Below the pieces are notes generated by a model that was not told where the DNA came from, searched no databases, and was given only the letters and a program-made list of their open reading frames with translations. Below are positions 33,881 through 42,110 of a stretch of 64,000 bases of DNA, one piece after another (positions within the stretch are counted from its first letter, which is position 1; each line of letters begins with the position of its first letter). Source of the DNA: CBDESM01 sp965205165 (GTDB lineage: Bacteria; Chloroflexota; Dehalococcoidia; Bin125); the NCBI GenBank assembly GCA_965205165.1, contig OZ242037.1, forward strand, positions 1,736,001-1,800,000. The letters run 5' to 3'. The position numbers and the translations under genes were made by a program.

Positions 33881-35973
33881 CAGGAGGGTCCTTGGGGCGG
33901 GGTTGGCGCGGGTGCGGGTGCTGGTGCGGGGCGGCGATGGTAGAGGCGGGCGAAGGATTCCTTGAAGGAGATGGAGATGTCGGCGAGGTCGCGGAGGGAG
34001 AGGGAGCAGGATTGGAGCTGGCCTTCGTCGATGCGCTCTTCGATGACGCGGTCGACGAGGAGTTCGATGGTTTCGCGGTCGCGGTCGGGGCTGCTGCGGA
34101 TGACGGATTCGCAGGAGTCGGCGAGCATGACGATGGCGGTTTCCCTGGTGTGTGGCTTGGGGCCGGGGTAGGAGAACATGGCGGGGTCGACGTTGGGGTC
34201 GGAGATGGCGGCGCGGCGGTAGAAGTAGTTGACGCGGCGGGTGCCGTGGTGTTCGGCGATGAAGGCGCGGACGGGGTCGGGGAGGCCGGCTTGGCGGGCG
34301 AGTTCGGCGCCGGCGTGGACGTGGGAGATGATTTCGCGGGCGCTTTCGCGGGGGGAGAGGGCGGCGTGGGGGGAGTCGCCGGGGCCGCGGTTTTCGGCGT
34401 GCATGCGGGGGTTGGCGAGCTTGCCGACGTCGTGGTAGTAGGCGCCGACGCGGCAGAGGAGGGAGTCTGCGCCGATGCGTGCGGCGGCGCGCTCGGCGAG
34501 GAGTGCGACGGCGGCGGAGTGGGCGAAGGTGCCGGGTGTTTCGCGCTGGAGGCGCTGGAGGAGGGGCTGGTCGGGGAGGCCGGCTTCGAGCAGGCGGATG
34601 CGGGTGGTGACGCCGGCGGCGGCGGCGAGGGGCTGGAAGAGGAGGATGGCGATGACGGCGGCGCCGGCGGCGACGGAGGCGGCGGGGACGGCGAGCCAGG
34701 CGATTTGGAGGAGTTCGCGTTCGGGTTCGAAGGGCCAGAAGACGAGGCCGGCGACGAAGACGGTGCCGCCGGCGGCGAGCGCGGCGGTGGCGAAGTGGGA
34801 GAGCATTTGGACGCGGGTGGAGGCGATGACGGCGGCGATGGCGGAGAGGAGGAAGACGACGGTGGGGCGGAGTGCGCTGACGCCGTCGGGCAGGCCTTCG
34901 CCGCGGTATTCGGGGACGATGAGGACGGCGAAGCCGGCGAAGACGGCGATCAGGACGCTGGAGGCGAGCGCGAGGGAAGGGGAGAGGACGGCGCCGATGA
35001 GGAGGGGCGCGGCGACGATGGGGGCCATGAGTTCCCAGTCTTCGAGGGGGCCTTCTTCCTGGAGTGGGATTTCGAGCCAGCCGCGGAGTGCGGCGATGGC
35101 GAGGAGGGTGACGAGGCCGAAGACGATCATGCGTCGGTCGCTTGCGCCGGCGGCGGGCTTGGTGAGTGCGAGGAAGAGGCCCATGGCGCCGGCGGCGATG
35201 ACGGAGAGGATGATGGCGGCGATCATGGGCTCGATCAGGGCGCGTGGGCCGGGTGCGGGGATTTGGGCGAAGGCTTCGGCGGCGAGTGCGTCGACGGGGG
35301 CGCCGCGGGGGACGATGATTTCGCCGTTTTCGATGACGCGGGCGACGGGCGGGACGGCGCGGGCGGCGGCGGCGCGGGCCCAGCGGGTGGCGTCGGGGTC
35401 GGGCAGTTCGGTGGGTTGGAGGTGTGCGTCGACGAGGGAGGCGATGAGGGCGGCTTCGGTGAAGGAGGGTTCGTCGGAGAGGGAGGCGGGGAAGCGCTGG
35501 CGGAGGCCGGGGAGCTGGTCGAGGCGGATGGGTTCGTCGAGCAGGAGTGCGAGGGCTTCGGGCGCGCGGGCGCGGACGCGGTCGAAGGCGTCGTCGGAGA
35601 GGTCGAGCAGGGCTTCTTCGGCGGGGCGGGGGATGGGGCCGATGGCGCGGCCGGCGGGGAGTTCGCCGCTGCGCTCGCCGGCGATGGCGTCGAGGTAGGC
35701 GCGGAGTGCGGCGGCTTGGCGCTGGGAGACGGAGGGGTCGAAGCGGTAGCTGAGTTCGACGGCGGCGGCGGCTTCGCCGCGGGCGGCCTGGGTGAGGACG
35801 GCGCTGATGAATTCGGCGCGTTGGGGCGCGGGGAAGTCGCGTTCGGCGATGGCGCCTTGGGCGGGCCATTGCTCGGCGGAGCGGACGGGGGTGAGTGCGA
35901 GGGTCATGCCGGCGATGAGGGCGAACATGAGGACGCCGACGCGGACGGGGGTGTAGTAGGTGGCGGGGGTCAT
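33880..35973 (-). CDS. PgpH-like 7TM-HD phosphohydrolase (candidate c-di-AMP phosphodiesterase)
   Basis: A 697-residue membrane protein. An N-terminal helix (VGVLMFALIAGMTLAL) is followed by an extracytoplasmic domain of about 240 residues, then about seven membrane helices (residues 250-450) and a C-terminal HD domain with YYHDVGKL near residue 514 and later ISHVHAGAELAR. This is the 7TMR-HD family, whose PgpH members cleave cyclic di-AMP. It overlaps purQ, which would link second-messenger breakdown with purine synthesis. A - strand TATCAT near 36090 is a possible -10 box. Confidence 0.9.
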   Translation of the reverse strand: MTPATYYTPVRVGVLMFALIAGMTLALTPVRSAEQWPAQGAIAERDFPAPQRAEFISAVLTQAARGEAAAAVELSYRFDPSVSQRQAAALRAYLDAIAGERSGELPAGRAIGPIPRPAEEALLDLSDDAFDRVRARAPEALALLLDEPIRLDQLPGLRQRFPASLSDEPSFTEAALIASLVDAHLQPTELPDPDATRWARAAAARAVPPVARVIENGEIIVPRGAPVDALAAEAFAQIPAPGPRALIEPMIAAIILSVIAAGAMGLFLALTKPAAGASDRRMIVFGLVTLLAIAALRGWLEIPLQEEGPLEDWELMAPIVAAPLLIGAVLSPSLALASSVLIAVFAGFAVLIVPEYRGEGLPDGVSALRPTVVFLLSAIAAVIASTRVQMLSHFATAALAAGGTVFVAGLVFWPFEPERELLQIAWLAVPAASVAAGAAVIAILLFQPLAAAAGVTTRIRLLEAGLPDQPLLQRLQRETPGTFAHSAAVALLAERAAARIGADSLLCRVGAYYHDVGKLANPRMHAENRGPGDSPHAALSPRESAREIISHVHAGAELARQAGLPDPVRAFIAEHHGTRRVNYFYRRAAISDPNVDPAMFSYPGPKPHTRETAIVMLADSCESVIRSSPDRDRETIELLVDRVIEERIDEGQLQSCSLSLRDLADISISFKESFARLYHRRPAPAPAPAPTPPQGPS

Positions 35974-36126
35974 TTGGGGATCACCGCCGGGCGGTCGCGG
36001 TGATCGGGCGGGTGTTCGGCGGGGGCATCAGCTCCTGGCACGACCGGCCGCTCCAAGTCCCCGCCGTCCGCGATCTGCTGGTGGGCGAATGATACAAACC
36101 GATGCGGGGAGCGGCAGGGGGAGGGG

Positions 36127-36576
36127 CTAGGGGGAGAGGAGGCGGGAGACTACGGAGTTGACGGCGGAGCCGTCAGCTTTGCCGCGGAGTTCCTGCATGA
36201 GGGGGCCCATGACTTTGCCGCGGTCGCCGGGGCCGGTTGCGCCGGTTCGGTCGATGATGCGCTTGGCGGCGGCTTCGATGTCGTCTTCGGAGAGCTGTTC
36301 GGGGAGGTAGGCCTGGATGACTTCGATTTCGGCGCGCTCGATGTCGGCGAGGTCCTTGCGGCCGCCGCGTTCGAACTGCTCGATGCTGTCGCGGCGCTGC
36401 TTGAGTTGGCGCTGGAGGATGGCGAGGATGTCGGGGTCTTCGAGTGCTTGGCCGCGCTTTTCGATTTCGGCGTTCTTGATGGCGGCTTCGAGCATGCGGA
36501 TGGTGCCGCGGCGGGTGGCGTCCTGGGCGCGCATGGCGGCCTTGAGGTCTTCGCGGAGCTGTTCGCGGAGGCCCAT
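36127..36576 (-). CDS. GatB/YqeY-domain protein
   Basis: A 149-residue helical protein of the YqeY family: MGLREQLREDLKAAMRAQD, LQRQLKQRRDSIEQF, YLPEQLSEDDIE and KVMGPLMQELRGKADG. The domain is related to the tRNA-binding end of GatB, and its cellular role is uncertain. It is the last of a run of - strand genes following the bc complex. Confidence 0.93.
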   Translation of the reverse strand: MGLREQLREDLKAAMRAQDATRRGTIRMLEAAIKNAEIEKRGQALEDPDILAILQRQLKQRRDSIEQFERGGRKDLADIERAEIEVIQAYLPEQLSEDDIEAAAKRIIDRTGATGPGDRGKVMGPLMQELRGKADGSAVNSVVSRLLSP

Positions 36577-36615
36577 GGGGGAGGCTCGATCGGGTGCGGC
36601 GGCGGCCGGCGGGGG

Positions 36616-36759
36616 CTAGTCGGCGGAGGGGAGGACCTTGGGCTGCATGAGTTCCATTTCGCGCTCGTCGGCCTTGAGGTCGCATTCGCCGGGCTTGATG
36701 CAGAGCACTTCGATGCCGGTTTCTTCGTCGCGGTAGCGCTTGCCGAGTTGGACGGCCAT
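36616..36759 (-). CDS. Tiny desulforedoxin-like protein
   Basis: A 47-residue protein starting MAVQLGKRYRDEETGIEV. It shares the GKRY start and the G-x-L/D-x-K-x-x-x-x-x-(M/L)EL ending with the zinc-ribbon protein 35 bases upstream. It has two cysteines (EVLCIKPGECDL), while the CxxC of its neighbour is replaced by EETG. Such short proteins are common beside each other, and the role is unknown. Confidence 0.7.
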   Translation of the reverse strand: MAVQLGKRYRDEETGIEVLCIKPGECDLKADEREMELMQPKVLPSAD

Positions 36760-36793
36760 GGGTGGTCTCCCTTCGGGGGTGTTTGGGGGCGTG

Positions 36794-36916
36794 CTACTTC
36801 TTGAGTTCGAGCGGGGTGTCGCCGCACTTGAGTTCGGCTGCGCCGCCGCGGGTGACGATGAATTCGGCGCCGCAGCTGGGGCAGGTGTAGCGCTTGCCGG
36901 TTTCGGCTGCTGCCAT
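36794..36916 (-). CDS. Tiny zinc-ribbon/desulforedoxin-like protein
   Basis: A 40-residue protein: MAAAETGKRYTCPSCGAEF, then ELKCGDTPLEL. The CPSC and a later single Cys resemble desulforedoxin N-terminal modules, which bind one metal with four cysteines; here only three are present, so a complete site would need dimerisation or another ligand. The upstream frame could extend to 37009, but an ATG here with AGGAGGAAACCCG before it is much better. Confidence 0.72.
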   Translation of the reverse strand: MAAAETGKRYTCPSCGAEFIVTRGGAAELKCGDTPLELKK

Positions 36917-36960
36917 CGGGTTTCCTCCTCGGTGGTCGGCGCGTGGGCCGTTGATTTGGC

Positions 36961-36966
36961 AGTGTA
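36961..36966 (-). promoter_or_regulatory. Possible -10 box for the tiny zinc-ribbon genes
   Basis: The - strand hexamer TACACT lies 44 bases before the start at 36916 and between the zinc-ribbon gene and the cytochrome c stop. No good -35 is visible. Confidence 0.27.
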
Positions 36967-36975
36967 GGGCGGGGG

Positions 36976-38040
36976 TTAGCCCTCGCCGGGGCGGGCGGCG
37001 CTGAGCCAAGCGCCGACGGCTTCGAGTTGGGCGCTCTGGCCGGGGTCGGACCAGCGGTGGACTTGCCCGCAGGTTTGGCTGGTGACTTGGGCGGCGGGGC
37101 GTTCGATGGGGAGGTTGGAGGCGACGCGTTCTTCGGCGTCTTGGAGGTTGAATTCGGCGGCGTCGAGGCCTGCGGAGGCTCGGAGCCAGGCGCGGGCGCG
37201 GGCGATGGCGGCGCGGTCGGCGGGGGCTGCGGCGATGCGGGCGGCTGCGGCGTCGCCGATTTCGTCATCGAGGGAGCGCATGGCGGCGGCGTCGAGGACG
37301 AGGGAGGTGAGGGTTTTTTCGAGCGCGGCGAGTGCTTCGGCGGCTTGGTCGGCGGCGGCTTGCGCGGCTTCGGGGTCGTCGGCTTCGGCGAGGGCGTCGG
37401 CGGCGGCTTGGGCGGCTTGGCGGAGTTGGGCGAGTTCGGGGCTGGCGGCTTCGGCGGCGTCGACGTCGGCTTGGGCGGCTTCGGTGTCGCGGGTCCAGCC
37501 GGCGTCGTCGAGGGCGGCTTGGGCGTCGCGGAGGGCGGTTTTGAGGTTGCCGAGGGTGGTTTCGTCGAGTTCGTGGGCGACTTCCTGGGCGATGGCCCAG
37601 CCGTCGCCGGCGTTGGTGGTGACGAGGGTGACGAGGTTTTCGATTTGGAAGTCGTTCATGGAGCCGCCTTCGGCGACGGCCCAGGGGGGCATGGCGGTGC
37701 CGTTGCGCCCGCAGGTGATGGTGCCGCGGTAGCGGCCTTGGATGAGTTCGAGGTCGCCGTCGTTGGAGGTGCGCCAGGCGTAGGTGTTGGAGGGCTTGTT
37801 GAGGGCGGGGCCGACGAGGGAGGAGTCGCTTTCCTGTCCGCGGCCGTCGTTGCCGTGGCAGACGCGGCAGTTGTTGGCGAAGAGGTGCGCGCCGCGTTCG
37901 GCGTCGCGTTCGAAGACCTCGCTGGCGGCTTCGGTGCGGCGTCCGTTGTCGAACCAGACGTATGCGCCGAGGGAGGCGACGGCGATCACGAGCAGGATCA
38001 CCATGGCGAGGATCTGCTTTTCGGTGTTCTGGCCGGTCAT
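36976..38040 (-). CDS. Membrane-anchored cytochrome c of the bc complex
   Basis: A 354-residue protein: one N-terminal membrane helix (about residues 10-28), then a cytochrome c domain with heme site CRVCH at 58-62 and a methionine candidate in GTAMPPW. Residues 155-310 form an unusual alanine-rich, probably coiled-coil insert. Near the end CGQVH (324-328) looks like a heme motif whose second cysteine is Val. It is the last gene of the Rieske/cytochrome b operon, so it probably passes electrons from the bc core to an oxidase or carrier. Confidence 0.9.
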   Translation of the reverse strand: MTGQNTEKQILAMVILLVIAVASLGAYVWFDNGRRTEAASEVFERDAERGAHLFANNCRVCHGNDGRGQESDSSLVGPALNKPSNTYAWRTSNDGDLELIQGRYRGTITCGRNGTAMPPWAVAEGGSMNDFQIENLVTLVTTNAGDGWAIAQEVAHELDETTLGNLKTALRDAQAALDDAGWTRDTEAAQADVDAAEAASPELAQLRQAAQAAADALAEADDPEAAQAAADQAAEALAALEKTLTSLVLDAAAMRSLDDEIGDAAAARIAAAPADRAAIARARAWLRASAGLDAAEFNLQDAEERVASNLPIERPAAQVTSQTCGQVHRWSDPGQSAQLEAVGAWLSAARPGEG

Positions 38041-38061
38041 GGCTTGGGGGCGCTCGCTTCC

Positions 38062-38781
38062 CTAGGCGTACGGAACGGTGCGGCGGGGGTTGTCCTGGCC
38101 GCCCTTGGTGACCTTGCCGGTGTCGACGACGAGGGAGCCGTCGGAGTTGACTTCGATGTCCATGGTGTCCATGGGGCGGGGGGCGGGGCCGAAGACGCGG
38201 ATGCCGCCGGTGGTGTAGGTGGAGCCGTGGCAGGGGCAGCGGAACCAGCCGGTGACGCCTTCGAAGGGGAAGCCGGGGCGCCAGGGGATGGTGCAGCCGA
38301 GGTGGGGGCATTGCCACCAGAGCGCGAGGAGGCCTTCGTCGCCTTCTTCGCCGAAGCCGGCGTGGGTGCCGTCGCCGGCGCGGAGGTGGCTGAGGTAGAA
38401 CTTGCCGATGCGGATGGGGGCGGGGTCGGCGCCGGCGTCGGGGATGGCGGAGGCGGCGACGTTGATCTTGCCGCCGAAGCCGGTGACGTTGCGGGGCCAG
38501 AAGTTGGTGAGGAACGCGCCGAGGGCGCCGGTGAGGGAGAAGGTGAAGATGCCCCAGAAGCCGACGCGGAGGAGTTGGCGGCGGTTGACCCGGCCGCGGC
38601 GGGCGCGGCGGCGCTGGGCGCGGGTGACGATGGCGCGCTCGCCCTGCTGGTCGGGGACGACGCCGGGGCGGGCGCCTTCGTCGAGGTGGGGGGCGCGGGC
38701 GCCGCGGGCGACGCCGGAGGGTTCGGGCGCGGCGGGGCTGCGCTGCTGGGGTCCGCCTTCGCCGGTGTTCTGCTGCGACAC
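38062..38781 (-). CDS. Rieske iron-sulphur protein of the bc complex
   Basis: A 239-residue protein starting at GTG 38781. An N-terminal hydrophilic stretch of 70 residues ends in basic RRGRVNRRQ before the membrane helix (residues 71-93), followed by the Rieske fold with CPHLGC (158-163) and CPCHG (182-186) that bind the 2Fe-2S cluster. It is cotranscribed with cytochrome b. It oxidises quinol and hands the electron to the cytochrome c subunit. Confidence 0.95.
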   Translation of the reverse strand: MSQQNTGEGGPQQRSPAAPEPSGVARGARAPHLDEGARPGVVPDQQGERAIVTRAQRRRARRGRVNRRQLLRVGFWGIFTFSLTGALGAFLTNFWPRNVTGFGGKINVAASAIPDAGADPAPIRIGKFYLSHLRAGDGTHAGFGEEGDEGLLALWWQCPHLGCTIPWRPGFPFEGVTGWFRCPCHGSTYTTGGIRVFGPAPRPMDTMDIEVNSDGSLVVDTGKVTKGGQDNPRRTVPYA

Positions 38782-38784
38782 GGG

Positions 38785-39684
38785 CTACTCCTCGAGCACC
38801 ACGATGTCCCACGGGGGCTTGAGGTCCTGGCCCTGGCCGCGGAACGCCGTGCCGACGATGGTGGTGGTGAGGTAGACGCCGATGAAGGCGCTGAAGATGA
38901 GGATGGCGATGTCGCGGCGGGTGCGGATCCAGCCGAGGGCCTTGCAGAAGAGGACGAAGAGGACGGGGAGGCCGACCATGGTGGCGACGGGGACGAGCTG
39001 CTGGGAGAGGAAGGAGGGGAAGTTGAGGTTGAGCAGCCAGGGGTCGGTGGTGGTGCCGGGGATGCCGAGGGGGATGGCTCGCCAGTCGGCGAACATGGTG
39101 AAGCCGCCGATGGTGAAGCCGAGGGAATCCCAAGGGATGCCGGTGTCGAGGCCGCGGAGGTTGCGGAACCAGTCGAGCCAGGTGGGCCAGGTGAAGTCGT
39201 GGTTGAGGCCGAGGCCGCGGATGATGTGCTCGGTCCACTGCACGTGGAGGGCGCCGTCGTAGATGATCAGGAGGCAGGTGACGAAGATGGAGGCGATGAA
39301 GCCGAAGATGGCGAGGCGTCCGGCGAAGTTGGTGCCGAACCAGATGCCCTGGCCTTCCTGGCTGCGCTCCCAGTAGGGGATGGCGGCGAGCAGGACGAGG
39401 GCGATGGTGGGGACGATGACGCCGGCCCAGGCGGGTTCCATGTGGAGCAGGAGTTCCTGGAGGTTGAGGAAGTACCAGGGGGCTTTGGAGGGGTTGGGGG
39501 TGGTGTCGGGGTCGGCGCGGTTGAGCAGGGGGGCGTTGACCATGGCGGAGAGGACGAGGAGCGCGATGGAGAAGATGACGGCGGAGATGAACTCGATGAA
39601 GACGAGGTCGGGCCAGACGAGGACTTCGGCCTCGCGTTCGCGGCGCGGGCGCGTGCGGACGGCGGCGGCTGCTCGGCTGACCAT
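38785..39684 (-). CDS. Cytochrome b C-terminal part (subunit IV-like)
   Basis: A 299-residue membrane protein corresponding to the C-terminal half of cytochrome b. It carries the quinol-site segment KAPWYFLNLQELLLHMEP, the counterpart of the PEWY motif, and several helices. It is longer than plant-type subunit IV (160 residues), with an additional helix pair at the end, as in other Gram-positive-type and Chloroflexota complexes. It follows the b6-like gene by 18 bases. Confidence 0.92.
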   Translation of the reverse strand: MVSRAAAAVRTRPRREREAEVLVWPDLVFIEFISAVIFSIALLVLSAMVNAPLLNRADPDTTPNPSKAPWYFLNLQELLLHMEPAWAGVIVPTIALVLLAAIPYWERSQEGQGIWFGTNFAGRLAIFGFIASIFVTCLLIIYDGALHVQWTEHIIRGLGLNHDFTWPTWLDWFRNLRGLDTGIPWDSLGFTIGGFTMFADWRAIPLGIPGTTTDPWLLNLNFPSFLSQQLVPVATMVGLPVLFVLFCKALGWIRTRRDIAILIFSAFIGVYLTTTIVGTAFRGQGQDLKPPWDIVVLEE

Positions 39685-39702
39685 GGCGCTATCCGCGGCC
39701 GA

Positions 39703-40458
39703 TCACAGGGGCCGGGCGAGTCCGCCGTCGCGGCGGACGCGCCAGAAGTGGACGGCGAGGAAGATGGAGATGACGAGGGGGAGGCCGATGACGTGGAGGG
39801 TGTAGAAGCGGATGAGGGCGGAGGGTCCGACGGAGAAGCCGCCGAGGAGGAGGAATTTGCTTTCGTCGCCGAGGACGGGTGCGGAGCCGACCATGGTGGT
39901 GCCGACGGTGATGGCCCAGAAGGCGAGCTGGTCCCAGGGGAGGAGGTAGCCGGTGAAGGAGAGGAGGAGGGTGAGGATGAAGAGGACGACGCCGACGACC
40001 CAGTTGAACTCGCGGGGGGGCTTGTAGGCGCCGGTGTAGAAGACGCGCATCATGTGGAGGAGGACGAGGATGATCATGGCGTGGGCCATCCAGCGGTGCA
40101 TGTTGCGGAGGAGCTGGCCGAAGCGGACGTTGGTTTCGAGGACCTGGATGTCCTGGTAGGCGCGCTCGACGGAGGGGACGTAGTAGAACATGAGGAGGAC
40201 GCCGGTGACGGTGAGGCCGAGGAACATGAAGAAGGAGAGGCCGCCGAGGCAGTAGGTGTGGGTGATTTTGACGTGGGTGCGGTGGATGCGTGTGGGGTGG
40301 AGGTGGAGGAAGACGTTGGTGGCGACGGCGAGCATCTGGTTGCGGGGCGTGTTGGGGTAGCCGGTGCGGAAGATGGACTGCCAGACGTAGTTCTTGAAGA
40401 GCAGGTCGTAGAGCTGCTCGTTGAGGGACTTGCGGGGTGCGCGTTCGATTTCGGCCAT
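39703..40458 (-). CDS. petB: Cytochrome b6-like subunit
   Basis: A 251-residue membrane protein, the N-terminal half of a split cytochrome b. Four heme-ligand histidines are visible in two helices: His121 and His135 (NMHRWMAHAMIILVLLHMM) and His222 and His237 (YTLHVIGLPLVISIFLAVHF). The second pair is spaced 15 residues apart, the b6 type. GYLLPWDQLAFW is also conserved. The split arrangement indicates a b6c1/menaquinol type of complex. Confidence 0.95.
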   Translation of the reverse strand: MAEIERAPRKSLNEQLYDLLFKNYVWQSIFRTGYPNTPRNQMLAVATNVFLHLHPTRIHRTHVKITHTYCLGGLSFFMFLGLTVTGVLLMFYYVPSVERAYQDIQVLETNVRFGQLLRNMHRWMAHAMIILVLLHMMRVFYTGAYKPPREFNWVVGVVLFILTLLLSFTGYLLPWDQLAFWAITVGTTMVGSAPVLGDESKFLLLGGFSVGPSALIRFYTLHVIGLPLVISIFLAVHFWRVRRDGGLARPL

Positions 40459-40464
40459 GGGGTG

Positions 40465-40545
40465 CTAGCGCTCCCACCAGCGGCCGAGGACGACGAGGGC
40501 GGCGAAGCAGAAGAGCATGGTGAGCGCCACGAGCGGGAGCTCCAT
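40465..40545 (-). CDS. 26-residue single-helix membrane peptide at the head of the bc operon
   Basis: The frame MELPLVALTMLFCFAALVVL ends GRWWER and stops 6 bases before the cytochrome b6 start. It would form one membrane helix with a positively charged end, like the small PetG/PetL/PetN subunits of b6f complexes. GTG 40572 would give 35 residues. There is no convincing ribosome site, so the call rests on position and composition. Downstream, 40594-40685 contains only a weak hairpin (GCCGC-GCAT-GCGGC) near 40640. Confidence 0.5.
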   Translation of the reverse strand: MELPLVALTMLFCFAALVVLGRWWER

Positions 40546-40685
40546 GATCTCGGAACGGAAGGGGATCGTCACCGCGGCCAGTTCGAGCAGTTCCACCGGG
40601 CCACTCCGTTCACCGCGGCGCATCCGCGGGGAGCAGTGCCGCGCATGCGGCGCACTGGGAAATTTAGGCGCGTCCGGAATTGCGG

Positions 40686-41774
40686 TCAAGCGCTTGCGGG
40701 CGCGGGGATCCCCGTTATCCGCACGCGCTCGATTCCGGCGCGGCCGGCGGCGTCGACGATTCGGCCGACGCGGGCGGCGTCGGGGATTTCGCGGGCGAGC
40801 TGGTCGGCGTCGTCGGCGGGGACGACGGCGATCATGCCGAGGCCCATGTTGAAGACGCGGAACATCTCGTGGTCGGAGATGCGGCCGCGGCGCTGGATCA
40901 GGGGGAAGATGGGCGGGAGGGGCCAGGCGCGGGGGTCGAGTTCGGCGCCGGTTTCGGGCGGGAGGACGCGTTCGAGGTTGCCGGCGATGCCGCCGCCGGT
41001 GACGTGGGCGAGGGCCTTGATGCGGTGGAGGAGTGGGCGGAGCGCGGTCCAGCAGGCGGGATGGGGGCGGAGGAGGGCGTCGGCGAGTGTTTCGCCGAGT
41101 TCGGGTTCGGGGGCGAGGAGGCGGGCGCGGCGTTCGGGGGCAGGTCCGTCGGCGGGGCGGAGGCGGAGGACGTCGCGGGCGAGGGAGTAGCCGTTGGTGT
41201 GGAGTCCGTTTGCGGGGAGGCCGATGAGGGCGTCGCCGATTTGGATTTGGGCGGCTTGGAGGCCCGCGCCGGCTTCGACGACGCCGATGATGGTTCCGGC
41301 GAGGTCGAACTCGCCGGGCGGGTAGAGGTCGGGCATGTCGGCGGTTTCGCCGCCGAGCAGTGCGATGCCGTTTTCGCGGCAGGCGTCGGCGACGCCGGCG
41401 ACGATTTCGGCTTTGGCGTTTTCGGAGAGGGAGTTGGCGGCGAGGTAGTCGAGGAAGAAGAGGGGTTCGGCGCCGGCGGTGAGGATGTCGTTGACGCAGT
41501 GGTTGACGAGGTCGCGGCCGACGCCGCCGAGGCGGTTGGCGAGGGAGGCGAGCATGACTTTGGTGCCGACGCCGTCGGCTGATGCGACGAGGGTTGGGCG
41601 GCGGTAGGCGGAGAGGTCGAAGGAGCCGCTGAAGGAGCCGAGCGGGGCGGCCATTTCGGGGCGGGTGGCGGAGGCGGCGATTTGGCGGTAGCGGTCGATC
41701 AGGCGGTCGTTGGCGTCGACGTCGACGCCGGCGGCGGCGTAGCGGGAGGCGGAGGCGGGTGCGGCGTCCGTCAT
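40686..41774 (-). CDS. purM: Phosphoribosylformylglycinamidine cyclo-ligase PurM
   Basis: A 362-residue AIR synthetase (fifth step of purine synthesis, ATP-dependent ring closure of FGAM). Family segments are SYAAAGVDVDANDRLI-like at the start, GTKVMLASL, LVNHCVNDILTAGAEPLFFLDY, GGETADMPDLY and THVTGGGIAGNLERVLP-like near residue 250. It is a separate transcription unit from purQ-purL. Confidence 0.96.
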   Translation of the reverse strand: MTDAAPASASRYAAAGVDVDANDRLIDRYRQIAASATRPEMAAPLGSFSGSFDLSAYRRPTLVASADGVGTKVMLASLANRLGGVGRDLVNHCVNDILTAGAEPLFFLDYLAANSLSENAKAEIVAGVADACRENGIALLGGETADMPDLYPPGEFDLAGTIIGVVEAGAGLQAAQIQIGDALIGLPANGLHTNGYSLARDVLRLRPADGPAPERRARLLAPEPELGETLADALLRPHPACWTALRPLLHRIKALAHVTGGGIAGNLERVLPPETGAELDPRAWPLPPIFPLIQRRGRISDHEMFRVFNMGLGMIAVVPADDADQLAREIPDAARVGRIVDAAGRAGIERVRITGIPAPASA

Positions 41775-41849
41775 CGCGGGCTCCGTTCGAACGGCATGGG
41801 CAGGGGCGGTGCGGGCAGTGGGAGCGTAGCCAATGATGCATTGGGGGAG

Positions 41850-41879
41850 TTGGCGGAAGGGTGGAGGGGCTGGTACATT
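41850..41879 (+). promoter_or_regulatory. Promoter for the tRNA pair
   Basis: A -35-like TTGGCG (41850-41855), an 18-base spacer and a -10-like TACATT (41874-41879) end 8 bases before the tRNA-Gln 5' end. The spacing is right for a housekeeping sigma factor and the transcript would start almost at the tRNA. Confidence 0.5.
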
Positions 41880-41887
41880 GGGGGCGT

Positions 41888-41961
41888 TGGGGATTGGTCT
41901 AGCGGTAGGACGACTGACTCTGGATCAGTTAGCGGGGGTTCGAATCCTCCATCCCCAGCCA
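41888..41961 (+). tRNA. tRNA-Gln (CTG anticodon)
   Basis: The 74-base cloverleaf has acceptor stem TGGGGAT/ATCCCCA, anticodon stem ACTGA/TCAGT with loop CTCTGGA (anticodon CTG), T-arm GGGGGTTCGAATCCTCC, discriminator G and an encoded CCA at 41959-41961. The TGGGG start is characteristic of glutamine tRNAs. Confidence 0.95.
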
Positions 41962-41988
41962 ACATCTTCCGGCCGGTTCCGAGCGCGT

Positions 41989-42065
41989 GGGGCATTCGTC
42001 TAGCGGCCAAGGACACCGCCCTCTCAAGGCGGAGATCGGGGGTTCGAATCCCCCATGCCCTACCA
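41989..42065 (+). tRNA. tRNA-Glu (CTC anticodon)
   Basis: The 77-base gene has acceptor GGGGCAT paired with ATGCCCT (a G-T pair at the end), the tRNA-Glu D-arm TCGTCTAGCGGCCAAGGACA, anticodon stem CCGCC/GGCGG with loop CTCTCAA (anticodon CTC), T-arm GGGGGTTCGAATCCCCC and encoded CCA. It follows tRNA-Gln by 27 bases and is probably cotranscribed. Confidence 0.95.
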
Positions 42066-42110
42066 CCCCTTCCTGATTTTCCGGTGATTTTCGTTCGCTG
42101 ATCTGCTGGT

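Noticed and set aside
37027..41190. A long open frame (1387 codons) antisense to the bc complex and purM genes
   Set aside because: It is Gly/Glu/Ala/Asp-rich with no motif, a shadow of GC-rich codons. The - strand genes beneath have clear motifs, ribosome sites and operon spacing.
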